64,000 nt of DNA from Desulfocurvibacter africanus subsp. africanus DSM 2603 (GCF_000422545.1 NZ_AULZ01000010.1:62001-126000), one strand, 5' to 3'. Shown: positions 55,572 through 64,000, counted from the first letter of the stretch. Numbers and translations: made by a program. The notes: a model not told the origin generated them from the letters alone.

Positions 55572-57431
55572 TCATATCGTGGCTGGCATGCTGCCGAGCA
55601 CCTTGGTCAGAGTTTTACGTAAGTCGTCCATGCGAAAGGGCGTGCGGATGCAAGCGCTGATTCCCAGGTGGGCCATCGATTCCATGGGCAAGCCCGCATG
55701 GGAAGCGAAGCTGAGCACAATGGGCAGATCGGGTCTATTGAGGAGCAGTTCACGGGCCAGCTCGACCCCGCCCATTTCGGACATCGACGCCTCGCAGATG
55801 CATACGTCGAACTGCTCCGGCGCCTTACGGAAGTAGGCCAAGGCCTCGAAGGCGCTGCGACAGGCGGTCACGGTGAAGCCCAGTTGTTCCAGGGCCCCTC
55901 GGCTTCCCTGGACAACGACGGGATCATCATCCACGAGCAGCATATGCTCTTCCCTGTCCAGCGGGACGCGTCTGGCAGTCTTCTCCGGAACACATGAGAG
56001 GAAGAGAAGTCGGAAAGTTGCTCCATTTCCCGGCGTGCTCTCCACCCTCACATTGCCTCCAATGGAATTCATGATCGTACGCACTACCGCCAGTCCAAGG
56101 CCGGTGCCGGTATCCTCCTTTTTTGTCGTGAAGAACGGGTCGAATATGCGTTCAAGGTTTTCGGGCGCTATTCCAGGTCCCGTATCACGCATCTCCAATT
56201 GGATATACCGTCCCTTAGGCAGGCCCTGGCTTCCAATCTGATTCTCCAGCACTTTAGCTTCAGAAAGGGTGATGCTTAATTCGCCGCTCCTGTCTTGCAT
56301 GGCTTGGGCAGCATTTGTAGCCAGGTTCATTATGACCTGATGAACCTGCGTGGGGTCTGCCAGGATGAGATCCCAGCGGCTTCGATTCTCGAAGACGATG
56401 CGGATGTCCGAGGGAAGAGAGGGCCTGAGGAGCTTCAGGCACTCTTTCACCAGGCTGCTGAGCTGAAAACAGAGTGGTTGGTCTTTCTCGCGCTTACGGC
56501 TAAGTCCCAGGATGTGGTCGATAAGGCCTCTCGCACGCTGGGCCGCGCCGAGGATTTCTTCCAGGCCCTGGAAGATGGGAGAATCCTGTGGCAATCCCTG
56601 CATGTTCAACTCGGCATGCAGAATGATGGGACCCAGGATGTTGTTGAAGTCATGGGCTATGCCGCCCGCGAGCATGCCCAGGGCCTCCATCTTCTGGGCC
56701 TGCCGCAATTGCCTCTCGAGTTGCTCCATCTCGGTGATGTCGCGCCATACGCTTACGTATCCCAGCGGCCTGTAACGCTTGCCTCGTATGCGGGCGAACG
56801 TCTGTTCGCATTTGAAGACCACGCCGTTCTTGCGGGTATTGGTGGTCCGCCCCATCCAGGTCTCGCTATACTCGAGACTGTTGATGGTATTCTCGAGTAC
56901 GCGCTTCTGGTCACCGCTCGTATAGAGCGTTTCGATGTTCTTGCCCTTGATTTCCTGCTGAGCAAATCCGGTCATCTCTTCAAAGGCTTGGTTCACATAT
57001 TCGATGTTCAGATCGTTGCTTAGCAGGATGAAGGCTTCCACTGCCTGCTCGATGGCCTGGACCAAGCGTACGCGCTCTTGTTCGGCCTTGAATGAGGCGG
57101 TCGTGTTCCGCACGCTGATGACTGCGCATTCGGGCTGCCCCCCCTGTCTTAGAATCGGGACGACGCGGACAACGAAATTATTGCTGCGTGACAAGACGTC
57201 TTCAAAGATGACCGGTTGGCGCATGGACAAGGCCTGCCTGAACCGACGTTTGCGTTTGGCGGCTGTTTCCTTGGGGAATAGGTTGAAAAGGGCGCGCCCA
57301 ATGAGATCGCCTTCGGCGATGCCGAGGCGCTCGCACATGGCTGTATTCGCCATGAGAACCACCCCACTCGTGTCCAACACCGCGATCTGATCGGTGGTGG
57401 CGGCGAGCAGGGCCATATGCAGTGAATCCAC
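55572..57431 (-). CDS. hybrid PAS histidine kinase with degenerate receiver
   Basis: 619 residues, no membrane segment, so a cytoplasmic sensor. Two PAS domains (about 1-115, 125-235), a phospho-acceptor His in GGIAHDFNNILG near 250, and an ATPase with NLATNAAQAM, RDTGPGIAPENLERIFDPFFTTK and TGLGLAVV. The C-terminal receiver-like domain (about 490-610) has VDDD but Glu (ICEASMSEMGG) where the Asp should be and Thr (RTPF) where the Lys should be. GTG start at 57431 with GGAGG five bases upstream. Partner of the regulator gene downstream. Confidence 0.92.
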   Translation of the reverse strand: MDSLHMALLAATTDQIAVLDTSGVVLMANTAMCERLGIAEGDLIGRALFNLFPKETAAKRKRRFRQALSMRQPVIFEDVLSRSNNFVVRVVPILRQGGQPECAVISVRNTTASFKAEQERVRLVQAIEQAVEAFILLSNDLNIEYVNQAFEEMTGFAQQEIKGKNIETLYTSGDQKRVLENTINSLEYSETWMGRTTNTRKNGVVFKCEQTFARIRGKRYRPLGYVSVWRDITEMEQLERQLRQAQKMEALGMLAGGIAHDFNNILGPIILHAELNMQGLPQDSPIFQGLEEILGAAQRARGLIDHILGLSRKREKDQPLCFQLSSLVKECLKLLRPSLPSDIRIVFENRSRWDLILADPTQVHQVIMNLATNAAQAMQDRSGELSITLSEAKVLENQIGSQGLPKGRYIQLEMRDTGPGIAPENLERIFDPFFTTKKEDTGTGLGLAVVRTIMNSIGGNVRVESTPGNGATFRLLFLSCVPEKTARRVPLDREEHMLLVDDDPVVVQGSRGALEQLGFTVTACRSAFEALAYFRKAPEQFDVCICEASMSEMGGVELARELLLNRPDLPIVLSFASHAGLPMESMAHLGISACIRTPFRMDDLRKTLTKVLGSMPATI

Positions 57432-57610
57432 TGCCGCCTCCCGTGTGGAGATGTGTCCATCTGAAGACTATCGCTCTTGACAAAATCGTACAAGGGCGAT
57501 GTCGATATTTCGTCTCATATCGCGAGACAGATTATGGCCTATCCCAGCAAGCCCTTATAGCGGCATATTGCCCGCGATCGCCGACTTGCTCGGCTCTTCC
57601 TCGTTTTTCG

Positions 57611-57645
57611 TCTTGCCGGACAAGACCATATCTTGTGCCGCAAGA
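57611..57645 (+). promoter_or_regulatory. tandem palindromes, enhancer sites for the NtrC-type regulator
   Basis: TCTTGCCGGACAAGA (57611-57625) and TCTTGTGCCGCAAGA (57631-57645) are both TCTTG-N5-CAAGA, 20 bp apart, which places them on the same DNA face. They lie about 85 bases upstream of a -24/-12-like element, with an AT-rich stretch (57691-57720) between. That arrangement is typical of sigma54 enhancers. Confidence 0.7.
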
Positions 57646-57730
57646 TGATCCCGTCTGCACCCTGATCGGCACCTCGCGCGACTCTCCTCTAATATATTAA
57701 TATATAAAGTTTTTAATATACCATTCTGGC

Positions 57731-57744
57731 GGCATGGAAGTTGA
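57731..57744 (+). promoter_or_regulatory. candidate sigma54 -24/-12 promoter of the FrhB-Hdr operon
   Basis: GGCATGGAAGTTGA compares with the sigma54 pattern GGCAC-N5-TTGC. The -24 GG and the spacing fit, but the last C of the -12 GC is A. It lies 48 bases before the first ATG and downstream of the tandem palindromes. Considered probable because a sigma54 activator gene is divergent from it. Confidence 0.5.
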
Positions 57745-57791
57745 TTTGGGCAACCCAGGTGAACCTGAGTTCCGGCCCGAAGGAGGGACAA

Positions 57792-58904
57792 ATGAGAACT
57801 AATTCCACCAAGTCCTTTCACGACCTCATGGCAGAGGTGATTGAACCGGGCCTCTGCTCGAATTGTTCAGGGTGCGTGTCCTTTTGCTCGGCCATGGGCT
57901 ACGGCGCCCTGGAAACCGGTCCCGAAGGGGAACCGCGGTTCAGGAATCCGGCGCTGTGCATCGAGTGCGGCATATGCCACCTGATCTGTCCCGAAACCGG
58001 CCTGATGGAGGCAGATACCAGGGCGCGGCTCAACTCCCAGGCTCCCATGGGCGCGGTCCGCAATCTGACTTTTGCCCGGGCCAAAGCCCCTGAAGTCACC
58101 TGCATGGCCTCGCATGGCGGAGCCGTTACCGCCCTGCTCCTGCACCTCCTGGATACGAAGCAGATTTACGGCGCGATCGTGAACCGCCGGGAAGGGATCC
58201 ACCGCAAGCCCGTGTTGGCCAGGAGCGCCAAGGACCTTCTGCTGTCCGCAGGGCATTATCCCGCCGTTTCCAATGGGCCAGCCCTGCTGGGCGAGTTGTA
58301 CCAGACTCTTTCAGTGAGGGAATGCGCAGGCAGCCTGGCTCAGGGCTGGTTGCACAAGGTCGCTTTCGTCGGGCTGCCCGACCAGATCCTCGCCCTGCGC
58401 AACATGGAAACCCTGGGCATCATCCCTTCGGATGCCGTGGCCCTGTACGTGGGCCTTTTCTGTGACGAAGCCTACCAGTTGGGCATTACCGAACAGCTCC
58501 GCCTTGAGCAGGCCGGGAAGTTCAACTGGGAAAATATCCTGCGTTTCACCTGCGCCGAAGAACTCAAGATCCACCTGGACGACGGCAGGGTCGTCACCCC
58601 CCCCGAGAGGCTGCGCAAGAAGCTCAGTATGAAGGGATGTAGCGCATGCACCGACTACTCCGCGGAGCTTGCCGACATCTCCTTTGGCGGTCTGGGTGCT
58701 CCGAATGGCTGGACCACCGTGGTGGTCAGGACGGAACGCGGACAAAAGGCCTTCCAGAGTGCCTGCGGTACCGTTCTTGAGGAGCCAAGCCAGTCCCTTC
58801 GGCAAAGGCAAGAGGCCCAAAGGGCCATAGAAGGGATCTCCAGGCGCAAGCGTGAGCGAGCTGCAGGGATGCGCCAGGAACAGGTTGCCGTTTCCGGCGT
58901 CTAG
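57792..58904 (+). CDS. FrhB-like iron-sulfur flavoprotein (F420 hydrogenase/dehydrogenase beta family)
   Basis: 370 residues from ATG 57792, with AGGAGGG upstream. Two 4Fe-4S motifs open the protein: CSNCSGCVSFC (about 22-32) and CIECGICHLICPE (about 57-69). An FrhB N- and C-terminal type domain follows (SHGGAVTALLLHLLD; VGLPDQILALRNM; KGCSACTDYSAELADISFGGLG). Relatives bind FAD and transfer electrons between soluble carriers and iron-sulfur partners. Here it probably is the input or output subunit of the Hdr-like complex encoded after it. Confidence 0.88.
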   Translation: MRTNSTKSFHDLMAEVIEPGLCSNCSGCVSFCSAMGYGALETGPEGEPRFRNPALCIECGICHLICPETGLMEADTRARLNSQAPMGAVRNLTFARAKAPEVTCMASHGGAVTALLLHLLDTKQIYGAIVNRREGIHRKPVLARSAKDLLLSAGHYPAVSNGPALLGELYQTLSVRECAGSLAQGWLHKVAFVGLPDQILALRNMETLGIIPSDAVALYVGLFCDEAYQLGITEQLRLEQAGKFNWENILRFTCAEELKIHLDDGRVVTPPERLRKKLSMKGCSACTDYSAELADISFGGLGAPNGWTTVVVRTERGQKAFQSACGTVLEEPSQSLRQRQEAQRAIEGISRRKRERAAGMRQEQVAVSGV

Positions 58905-58921
58905 CCCAAGGGGAGCATGCC

Positions 58922-60997
58922 ATGGCCAACCGTATCGGAGTTTATGTCTGCCACTGCGGCACCAACATTCACCCGCGCGTGGATTCACCGGGAGTGGCCC
59001 GCTTCGCCGCCGGACTGCATAATGTCGTGGTTGCGAGGGACTATAAGTTCATGTGCTCGGACCCGGGCCAACAGATGATCATCCGAGACATTCATGAACT
59101 GGGGCTCAACCGGGTGGTCGTCGCGTCCTGCTCGCCGCGCTTGCACGAGAGGACCTTCCAGAACGCCTGCCTGCGCGCCGGACTCAACCCGTTCCTGTTC
59201 CAGATGACCTGCATCCGGGAGCACTGCTCGTGGATCACCACCGACAGCGAGGAGGCCACGGCCAAGGCCAAGCACCTGGTTGCCGCGGCTGTGCACCGGG
59301 TCAACGAGCACACGGAGCTCTACTCCAGAGTGGAGAAGGTCCATCCGGACGTGCTCGTGGTCGGCGCGGGGATCGCCGGCATCCAGGCCGCCCTGGATAT
59401 CGCCAAGTCCGGCCATCGGGTCCATCTCGTCGAACGCGCGCCCTCCATAGGCGGGCATATGGCCCAGTTCGACAAGACCTTCCCGACCCTGGACTGCGCG
59501 GCGTGCATCTCCACCCCAAAGATGGTCGCCGTGGCCCAGGAACCCAACATCAACCTCATGACCTACAGCGAGGTGGCCGCGGTCAAGGGATTCGTGGGCA
59601 ACTACCAGGCCACCATCCGGCGCAAGCCGCGCTATGTAAACATGGACGCCTGCACCGGCTGCGGGCTGTGCATGGAGAAGTGCCCCACCAAGGTTCCCAG
59701 CGAATTCGAGGAAGGGCTCGGCCTGCGCAAGGCCATCTACCGCAATTCGCCTCAGAGCGTCCCCAACAAGCCCGTCATCGATGCCGAACATTGCCGGTAT
59801 CTCAACGGCAAGAAGTGCCAGGTCTGCGCGAAGAACTGCCCATCCGAGGCCATAGATTTCACGCAGACCGAACAGATGCTCGGCGTGGATATCGGCACCA
59901 TCATCCTGGCCACCGGCTTCGACACCTTCGATCCCGCGCCGTTGGGCCAGTATGGCTACGGACTGTTCGACAACGTGCTCACGGGCCTCCAGTTCGAGCG
60001 CCTCAACAACGCCGTCGGACCTACCGGCGGCAAGATCCAGATGAAGGACGGCCGCCCTCCCGAAAGCGTGGCCATTATCCACTGCGTGGGCAGCCGGGAT
60101 GTGAACCATTACGCCTACTGCTCGCGGGTCTGCTGCATGTATGCCCTCAAGTACGACCATCTACTGAAGGACAAGCTCGGGCACCATGTGCAGGCCTACA
60201 ACTTCTACATAGACATGCGCTGCTTCGGTAAGGGCTACGAGGAGTTCTACCGCCGCGTGCAGGAGGAGGGAGTGCACTTTATCCGCGGCCGGCCGGCCGA
60301 AGTGACGGATGTGGCGCTTTCTCCGGAAGAAAAGGGCAAGCTCGTCGTGGTGAGCGAGGACACCCTGCTGGGCAGAACCGTCCGCGTGCCAGTGGACATG
60401 GTTGTGCTCTGCACGGCCATGACTTCGCGACATGATGCCGCCGAGGTGGCCCGCATCTTCGGGATCGCTCAGGGGGCCGACAGGTTCTTCCTGGAGGAGC
60501 ATCCCAAGCTCGGGCCGGTCTCCACTACCACGGACGGCATCTTCCTGGCCGGAACCTGCCAGGGGCCCAAGGACATCCCTGATGCCGTGTCCCATGCCTC
60601 GGGGGCTGCTGCGCAGGCCCTGGCTTTGACCACCCGCGGTGAAGTCGCCATTTCGCCCACGGTTTCGAACATCAACCCGGACATCTGCATCGGCTGCAAG
60701 GTGTGCATAGACCTTTGCGCCTATTCAGCCATCGAATTTGATGAGCGCCGACGGGTGTCCGTCGTGAACGAGGCCATGTGCAAGGGGTGCGGCAGCTGTG
60801 CGGGCCACTGTCCGAGCGGAGCCGCGCAAATCCGGCACTTCACCGAGAGGCAGATCTTCAACGAGCTTGAGGGGATTCTCGCTCCGCAACCGCGGCCTGC
60901 CGCCGCGAAAGAACGCTCCGGGAGCGAGCTGGAATCTGCAAAGCTCCGGGTCATCCCTATGGCGGCCGCCGTGGATGCTCCAGTGCAAACGTCATGA
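58922..60997 (+). CDS. hdrA: HdrA-like FAD and iron-sulfur electron-transfer subunit
   Basis: 691 residues, typical HdrA length. N-terminal Cys-rich domain (GVYVCHCGTNI; VVVASCSPRLHE), FAD fold (VLVVGAGIAGIQAALDIA), DCAACISTPKM, ferredoxin motifs CTGCGLCMEKCP and CQVCAKNCP, HCVGSRD and CSRVCCMYALK, and a C-terminal ferredoxin pair CIGCKVCIDLC / CKGCGSCAGHC. HdrA is the flavin centre of electron bifurcation in heterodisulfide reductases. No HdrB or HdrC gene follows within the window. Confidence 0.93.
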   Translation: MANRIGVYVCHCGTNIHPRVDSPGVARFAAGLHNVVVARDYKFMCSDPGQQMIIRDIHELGLNRVVVASCSPRLHERTFQNACLRAGLNPFLFQMTCIREHCSWITTDSEEATAKAKHLVAAAVHRVNEHTELYSRVEKVHPDVLVVGAGIAGIQAALDIAKSGHRVHLVERAPSIGGHMAQFDKTFPTLDCAACISTPKMVAVAQEPNINLMTYSEVAAVKGFVGNYQATIRRKPRYVNMDACTGCGLCMEKCPTKVPSEFEEGLGLRKAIYRNSPQSVPNKPVIDAEHCRYLNGKKCQVCAKNCPSEAIDFTQTEQMLGVDIGTIILATGFDTFDPAPLGQYGYGLFDNVLTGLQFERLNNAVGPTGGKIQMKDGRPPESVAIIHCVGSRDVNHYAYCSRVCCMYALKYDHLLKDKLGHHVQAYNFYIDMRCFGKGYEEFYRRVQEEGVHFIRGRPAEVTDVALSPEEKGKLVVVSEDTLLGRTVRVPVDMVVLCTAMTSRHDAAEVARIFGIAQGADRFFLEEHPKLGPVSTTTDGIFLAGTCQGPKDIPDAVSHASGAAAQALALTTRGEVAISPTVSNINPDICIGCKVCIDLCAYSAIEFDERRRVSVVNEAMCKGCGSCAGHCPSGAAQIRHFTERQIFNELEGILAPQPRPAAAKERSGSELESAKLRVIPMAAAVDAPVQTS

Positions 60998-61007
60998 GGA
61001 GCTGAAT

Positions 61008-61430
61008 ATGTCTGAATTCGAGCCTACCATCATCGCCTTTGTCTGCAACTGGTGCACCTACACGGCGGCCGATCTGGCCGGAACGGCGCGCATGATCCAG
61101 TCGCCGAGGGTTCGCCTCGTACGCATGATGTGCACCGGCATGGTCGATCCGAAATACGTCATCAAAGCCTTGCTTAGTGGTGCTGATGCAGTCTTGATCA
61201 GCGGCTGCCATCCCGGCGACTGCCACTACATCAACGGCAACTACAAGGCGAGGCGCAGGGTCAAGCTGCTTTCCGAGATACTGACCACTTTCGGTTTCGA
61301 TCCGCGCCGGCTCAAGCTCACCTGGGTCGGGGCCAGCGAGGGAAACGAATTCGCGGAAACGGTGAATCACCTCGTGGAGGAGATCAAGGCGCTCGGCCCT
61401 TCGGAAACAACGGCGATCGAAGCCCTGTAA
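61008..61430 (+). CDS. mvhD: MvhD-type 2Fe-2S subunit
   Basis: 140 residues. FVCNWCTYTAADLAG, RMMCTGMV and SGCHPGDCHYINGNYKA are the Cys signatures of MvhD/FlpD (hydrogenase delta-type) proteins, which link HdrA to its electron donor. The start follows the hdrA stop by 10 bases, with GAGGAGCTGA-type ribosome site. Its pairing with HdrA and FrhB-like proteins suggests one soluble complex. Confidence 0.92.
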   Translation: MSEFEPTIIAFVCNWCTYTAADLAGTARMIQSPRVRLVRMMCTGMVDPKYVIKALLSGADAVLISGCHPGDCHYINGNYKARRRVKLLSEILTTFGFDPRRLKLTWVGASEGNEFAETVNHLVEEIKALGPSETTAIEAL

Positions 61431-61440
61431 GGAGGAGGAG

Positions 61441-62601
61441 ATGGGCACCACAGCCAGCATTCGGATCGACAGCGGCAGTCCCCTCAAGACCATACAGGGC
61501 CTGTTCGGTAAATTCCTTGCGGATGAAGAGGTCGCGGGAATCTTCGTTCCGCGTCATCTCCCGGCCAGAGGAATCGTCATGCCCTCCCTTATCACGGATG
61601 CGGGACAACTGGAGGCGGCCGATCCCATCGCGCCTTCCTTCCCGCTCAACGGAGCGCGGCAAATCGCGCGCCTGACCCGGGGAGAACTAGACGGGACTCT
61701 GGTCGCGGTACTCAGGCCATGCGAGATCAGGGCTTTCGTCGAACTCGTTAAGCTCAACCAGGGCAGCCTCGACAATGTCCTGCTCGTGAGCGTGGATTGC
61801 TATGGGGCCTTCGATAACCAGAACTATCGGGCCTACCTCGAAACCGGCGGCGACATGCGGCCGGAGCAGTCGGACGATTTCCTGCGCAAGGCCGCGACAG
61901 GCGAAATCGGTGAGCGGACCAACGGCCTGCCGGGATTCGCCCGGGCCTGCATGGCCTGCGAGTTCCCCACGGCCCAGGCCGCCGATCTGCACATCGGTCT
62001 CTTCGGCATGGATCTGGGCGAGGAACTTCAGCTCATCTCCGGCACACCCCGGGGCGAAGGCATCCTCAACCGCCTCGGCGTCAGCGAAGCGGCGCAAAGC
62101 GACAGGCGCGAGCAGGAGATCAAGCGTTTGACCCAAAAACGCACGGCCTACCGGGACGCCATGTTCGAGCAGACGAAAGCTAGGACCGACAGCCCGGCCA
62201 AGCTGGCGGAATACCTGGCCGGCTGCGTCAACTGCTACAACTGCCGGGTGGCCTGTCCGGTCTGCTACTGCAAGGAGTGCGTCTTCGTCACGGACGTCTT
62301 CGATCACAAGCCCTGGCAGTTCCTGGGCTGGGCCAAGCAGAAAGGCGTGTTGCGCATGCCCACGGACACGCTTTTCTATCACCTCACCCGCATGGCGCAC
62401 ATGAGCACCGCCTGCGTGGGGTGCGGGCAGTGCTCCAATGCCTGCCCCAACGACATACCCGTCATGGAGATATTCAGGCTGGCCGCGAACCGGACCCAGA
62501 CCGCCTTCGGCTACCTAGCTGGGGCCGAACCGGCCGAAAAGCCTCCCTTGGCTGTCTTCAAGGATAGGGAATTTCCTGAGGTCACGGGCGGACTGGATTA
62601 G
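61441..62601 (+). CDS. FdhB/HdrC-like dicluster ferredoxin domain protein
   Basis: 386 residues, ATG right after GGAGGAGGAG. The N-terminal part (VAVLRPCEIRAFVELVKLNQ; LLVSVDCYGAF; CMACEFPTA) resembles the FrhB/FdhB catalytic side. The C-terminal part carries CVNCYNCRVACPVCYCKECVF and CVGCGQCSNACPNDIPV, two 4Fe-4S cluster motifs with additional Cys. It may pass electrons between HdrA and an NAD(P)- or formate-linked partner. Exact role unknown. Confidence 0.83.
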   Translation: MGTTASIRIDSGSPLKTIQGLFGKFLADEEVAGIFVPRHLPARGIVMPSLITDAGQLEAADPIAPSFPLNGARQIARLTRGELDGTLVAVLRPCEIRAFVELVKLNQGSLDNVLLVSVDCYGAFDNQNYRAYLETGGDMRPEQSDDFLRKAATGEIGERTNGLPGFARACMACEFPTAQAADLHIGLFGMDLGEELQLISGTPRGEGILNRLGVSEAAQSDRREQEIKRLTQKRTAYRDAMFEQTKARTDSPAKLAEYLAGCVNCYNCRVACPVCYCKECVFVTDVFDHKPWQFLGWAKQKGVLRMPTDTLFYHLTRMAHMSTACVGCGQCSNACPNDIPVMEIFRLAANRTQTAFGYLAGAEPAEKPPLAVFKDREFPEVTGGLD

Positions 62602-62619
62602 GGAGCGAAGGAGCGCGCT

Positions 62620-64000
62620 ATGAAGATGACCTATGATGCCCTCGTGGTCGGGGCCGGAATCGGCGGCATCCGTTCGGCCCTTGACCTGGCCGAGACCGGC
62701 CACAAGGTCGCGCTCATGGATAGGCGACCGACAACCGGAGGACTGCTGGCCCAGCTTGACCACCAGTTCCCCACCGACCATTGCGGCATGTGCAAGATGC
62801 TGCCCCTGACCGAGCGGGACACCTCCTCGCAGTTCTGCATGCGCAAGGGGCTTTTTCACAGGAATATCGACCTGCTGCTCTCCACCGAGCTGGAATCGCT
62901 TGAAGGCGATCCCGGAGAGTTCCACGCCGTGGCGCGCAAGCGCTCCGGGTTCGTGGACCCGAGCCGCTGCATCGGCTGCGGCATCTGCGCCGAGGTCTGC
63001 CCGGTGCGGGTGAAGGACGAGTTCAACGCCGGACTCACCGAACGCTCGGCCATCCATCTGCCTGTTCCCCAGGCCATCCCCAACCACTATGTGGTGGATC
63101 TCGATAATTGCCAGCGCTGCTGGCAGTGCCACAAGGCCTGCCCCACCGGCGCGGTTGACTTCAAGTTCGAGGAACGCCCGAAGTTCGGGGTGCTCGTCGT
63201 GGCGCCCGACGGCCATGCCGCCGGAGAACTCATGCCTATTTTGGAGAGCGAGGAGTTCCCGGTGTCTCGGGTGACCAGCGGCGCGCAGGCCGTGGATCGT
63301 GTCATGGCGGATGAAAGCGTGAAGCTCGTCGTGCTGGGGCTGGGGCTCGAGGACATGCCCCTGGAACGCGTCCTGGCCAGGTTACTGGAGCTCAGGCCGC
63401 GCATGCCCGTGCTGGTTGCCGGTACGGAACGATCAGCCGAGGTCGAGACACTGTTGGGGGGCGGGGCTCACGATTTCGTGAGCCTGCCGGTGGAACCGAA
63501 GGCCTTCGTTTCCTGGTTCGACAAACTCTACATGCGGCTTGTATCGGACGAAATTCTGGAGATCGACGTGGCCGCCGTGGTGCTCGCCGCGGGATTCGAC
63601 TGCTATGAACCCTCTCCGACCGGCGACGTGCTGGGCTACGGGCGCTACCCGGACGTGATGACTTCCCTCGAATTCGAGCGCTGGATCAGCGGGACCGGAC
63701 CCAACGCCGGCAAGCTGATCAGGCGTTCTGATGGCGGGCCGGTGCGCAAGGTCGCCTGGCTCCAGTGCGTCGGCTCGCGCGACGTGCAGAAGCAGGCGGA
63801 TTTCTGCTCCTCCATGTGCTGCATGGTCTCCATCAAGGAGGCCAACCTGACCAAGGATCTGACCCGGAACAGTCAGGAAGGGCCGGCCGACGCGGCGATC
63901 TTCTTCATGGACATGCGCACCTTCGGCAAGGACCATCAGCGTTACTGCAACGACGCCGCCGAAAGGAACGGCATCCGTTTCATCCGCAGCCGCATCCACT
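62620..64000 (+). CDS. HdrA/QmoA-like subunit with inserted degenerate receiver domain (partial, cut by window end)
   Basis: 460 codons seen, no stop before 64000. FAD fold ALVVGAGIGGIRSALDLA, then DHCGMCKML where HdrA has DCAACI, and ferredoxin motifs CIGCGICAEVC (about 125) and CQRCWQCHKACP (about 165). Residues 188-304 read as a CheY-like receiver: FGVLVVAPDGHAAG, VVLGLGLEDMP, PVLVAGTERS, DFVSLPVEP. The acceptor Asp is Gly and the Lys is Leu. HdrA sequence resumes at AAVVLAAGFDCYEP, then QCVGSRD, CSSMCCM and MDMRTFGKDH. AAGGAG lies upstream of the ATG. Confidence 0.87.
   Translation, partial: MKMTYDALVVGAGIGGIRSALDLAETGHKVALMDRRPTTGGLLAQLDHQFPTDHCGMCKMLPLTERDTSSQFCMRKGLFHRNIDLLLSTELESLEGDPGEFHAVARKRSGFVDPSRCIGCGICAEVCPVRVKDEFNAGLTERSAIHLPVPQAIPNHYVVDLDNCQRCWQCHKACPTGAVDFKFEERPKFGVLVVAPDGHAAGELMPILESEEFPVSRVTSGAQAVDRVMADESVKLVVLGLGLEDMPLERVLARLLELRPRMPVLVAGTERSAEVETLLGGGAHDFVSLPVEPKAFVSWFDKLYMRLVSDEILEIDVAAVVLAAGFDCYEPSPTGDVLGYGRYPDVMTSLEFERWISGTGPNAGKLIRRSDGGPVRKVAWLQCVGSRDVQKQADFCSSMCCMVSIKEANLTKDLTRNSQEGPADAAIFFMDMRTFGKDHQRYCNDAAERNGIRFIRSRIH

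Overview
The window looks like the chromosome of a GC-rich sulfate-reducing deltaproteobacterium of the Desulfovibrio / Desulfocurvibacter type. The grounds are the combined aro-pheA-aroA-tyrA-trp gene order with an archaeal-type entry into the shikimate pathway, a heterodisulfide-reductase-like (HdrA/MvhD/FrhB) flavin and iron-sulfur cluster, a bifunctional CbiET, many signal-transduction proteins and a bacteriohemerythrin. No species is claimed.

Layout. 1-12232: the right part of a prophage, all genes on the minus strand. From right to left it has a D5-like helicase, a repeat-rich intergenic region that looks like an origin, a CHC2 primase, terminase small and large subunits, a zinc-finger protein, an unrecognised low-GC gene, a gpW-like protein, the portal, a fused prohead protease/major capsid protein and a capsid decoration protein. 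It ends in a 3' fragment of a tRNA-Glu(CTC) gene, which fits one attachment site; the other end lies to the left of the window. 12233-18850: a terminator, a secreted ferritin-like protein, bacteriohemerythrin, and a minus-strand block prfC / CaCA-family exchanger / cobM next to cbiET. 19006-23679: a large unrecognised membrane protein, a 128-bp palindromic repeat element and a family-2 glycosyltransferase. 23780-27567: pstS-pstC-pstA with a candidate Pho box. 27656-39401: sensory and surface genes (chemoreceptor, class II photolyase, PilZ, GGDEF, cysteine hydrolase, WbaP-like sugar transferase, DUF1772 protein, degenerate EAL protein). 39489-41222: amt-glnK.

41628-53896: the aromatic amino acid supra-operon, in the order ADTH synthase, 3-dehydroquinate synthase II, pheA, aroA, tyrA, trpEGDCFBA. 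Two attenuators can be read directly from the DNA. The first lies before the operon and has a 37-codon leader peptide containing FSFWYYYWF, followed by mutually exclusive antiterminator and terminator hairpins. The second lies between tyrA and trpE. There the sensing codons are three consecutive Trp codons (WWW) in the C-terminal tail of TyrA itself, and the last codons of tyrA form the antiterminator arm. Together they suggest a two-stage control: all aromatic residues gate the whole operon, and Trp alone gates the trp part.

54082-64000: a hybrid histidine kinase and an NtrC-type sigma54 activator are divergent from an FrhB-like / HdrA / MvhD / ferredoxin-like / HdrA-like operon. The intergenic region carries two tandem TCTTG-N5-CAAGA palindromes, an AT-rich stretch and a -24/-12-like element, so the two-component pair probably switches on the Hdr-like operon. 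The last gene, cut by the window end, is an HdrA-like protein with a degenerate receiver domain inserted in it; the kinase also ends in a degenerate receiver.
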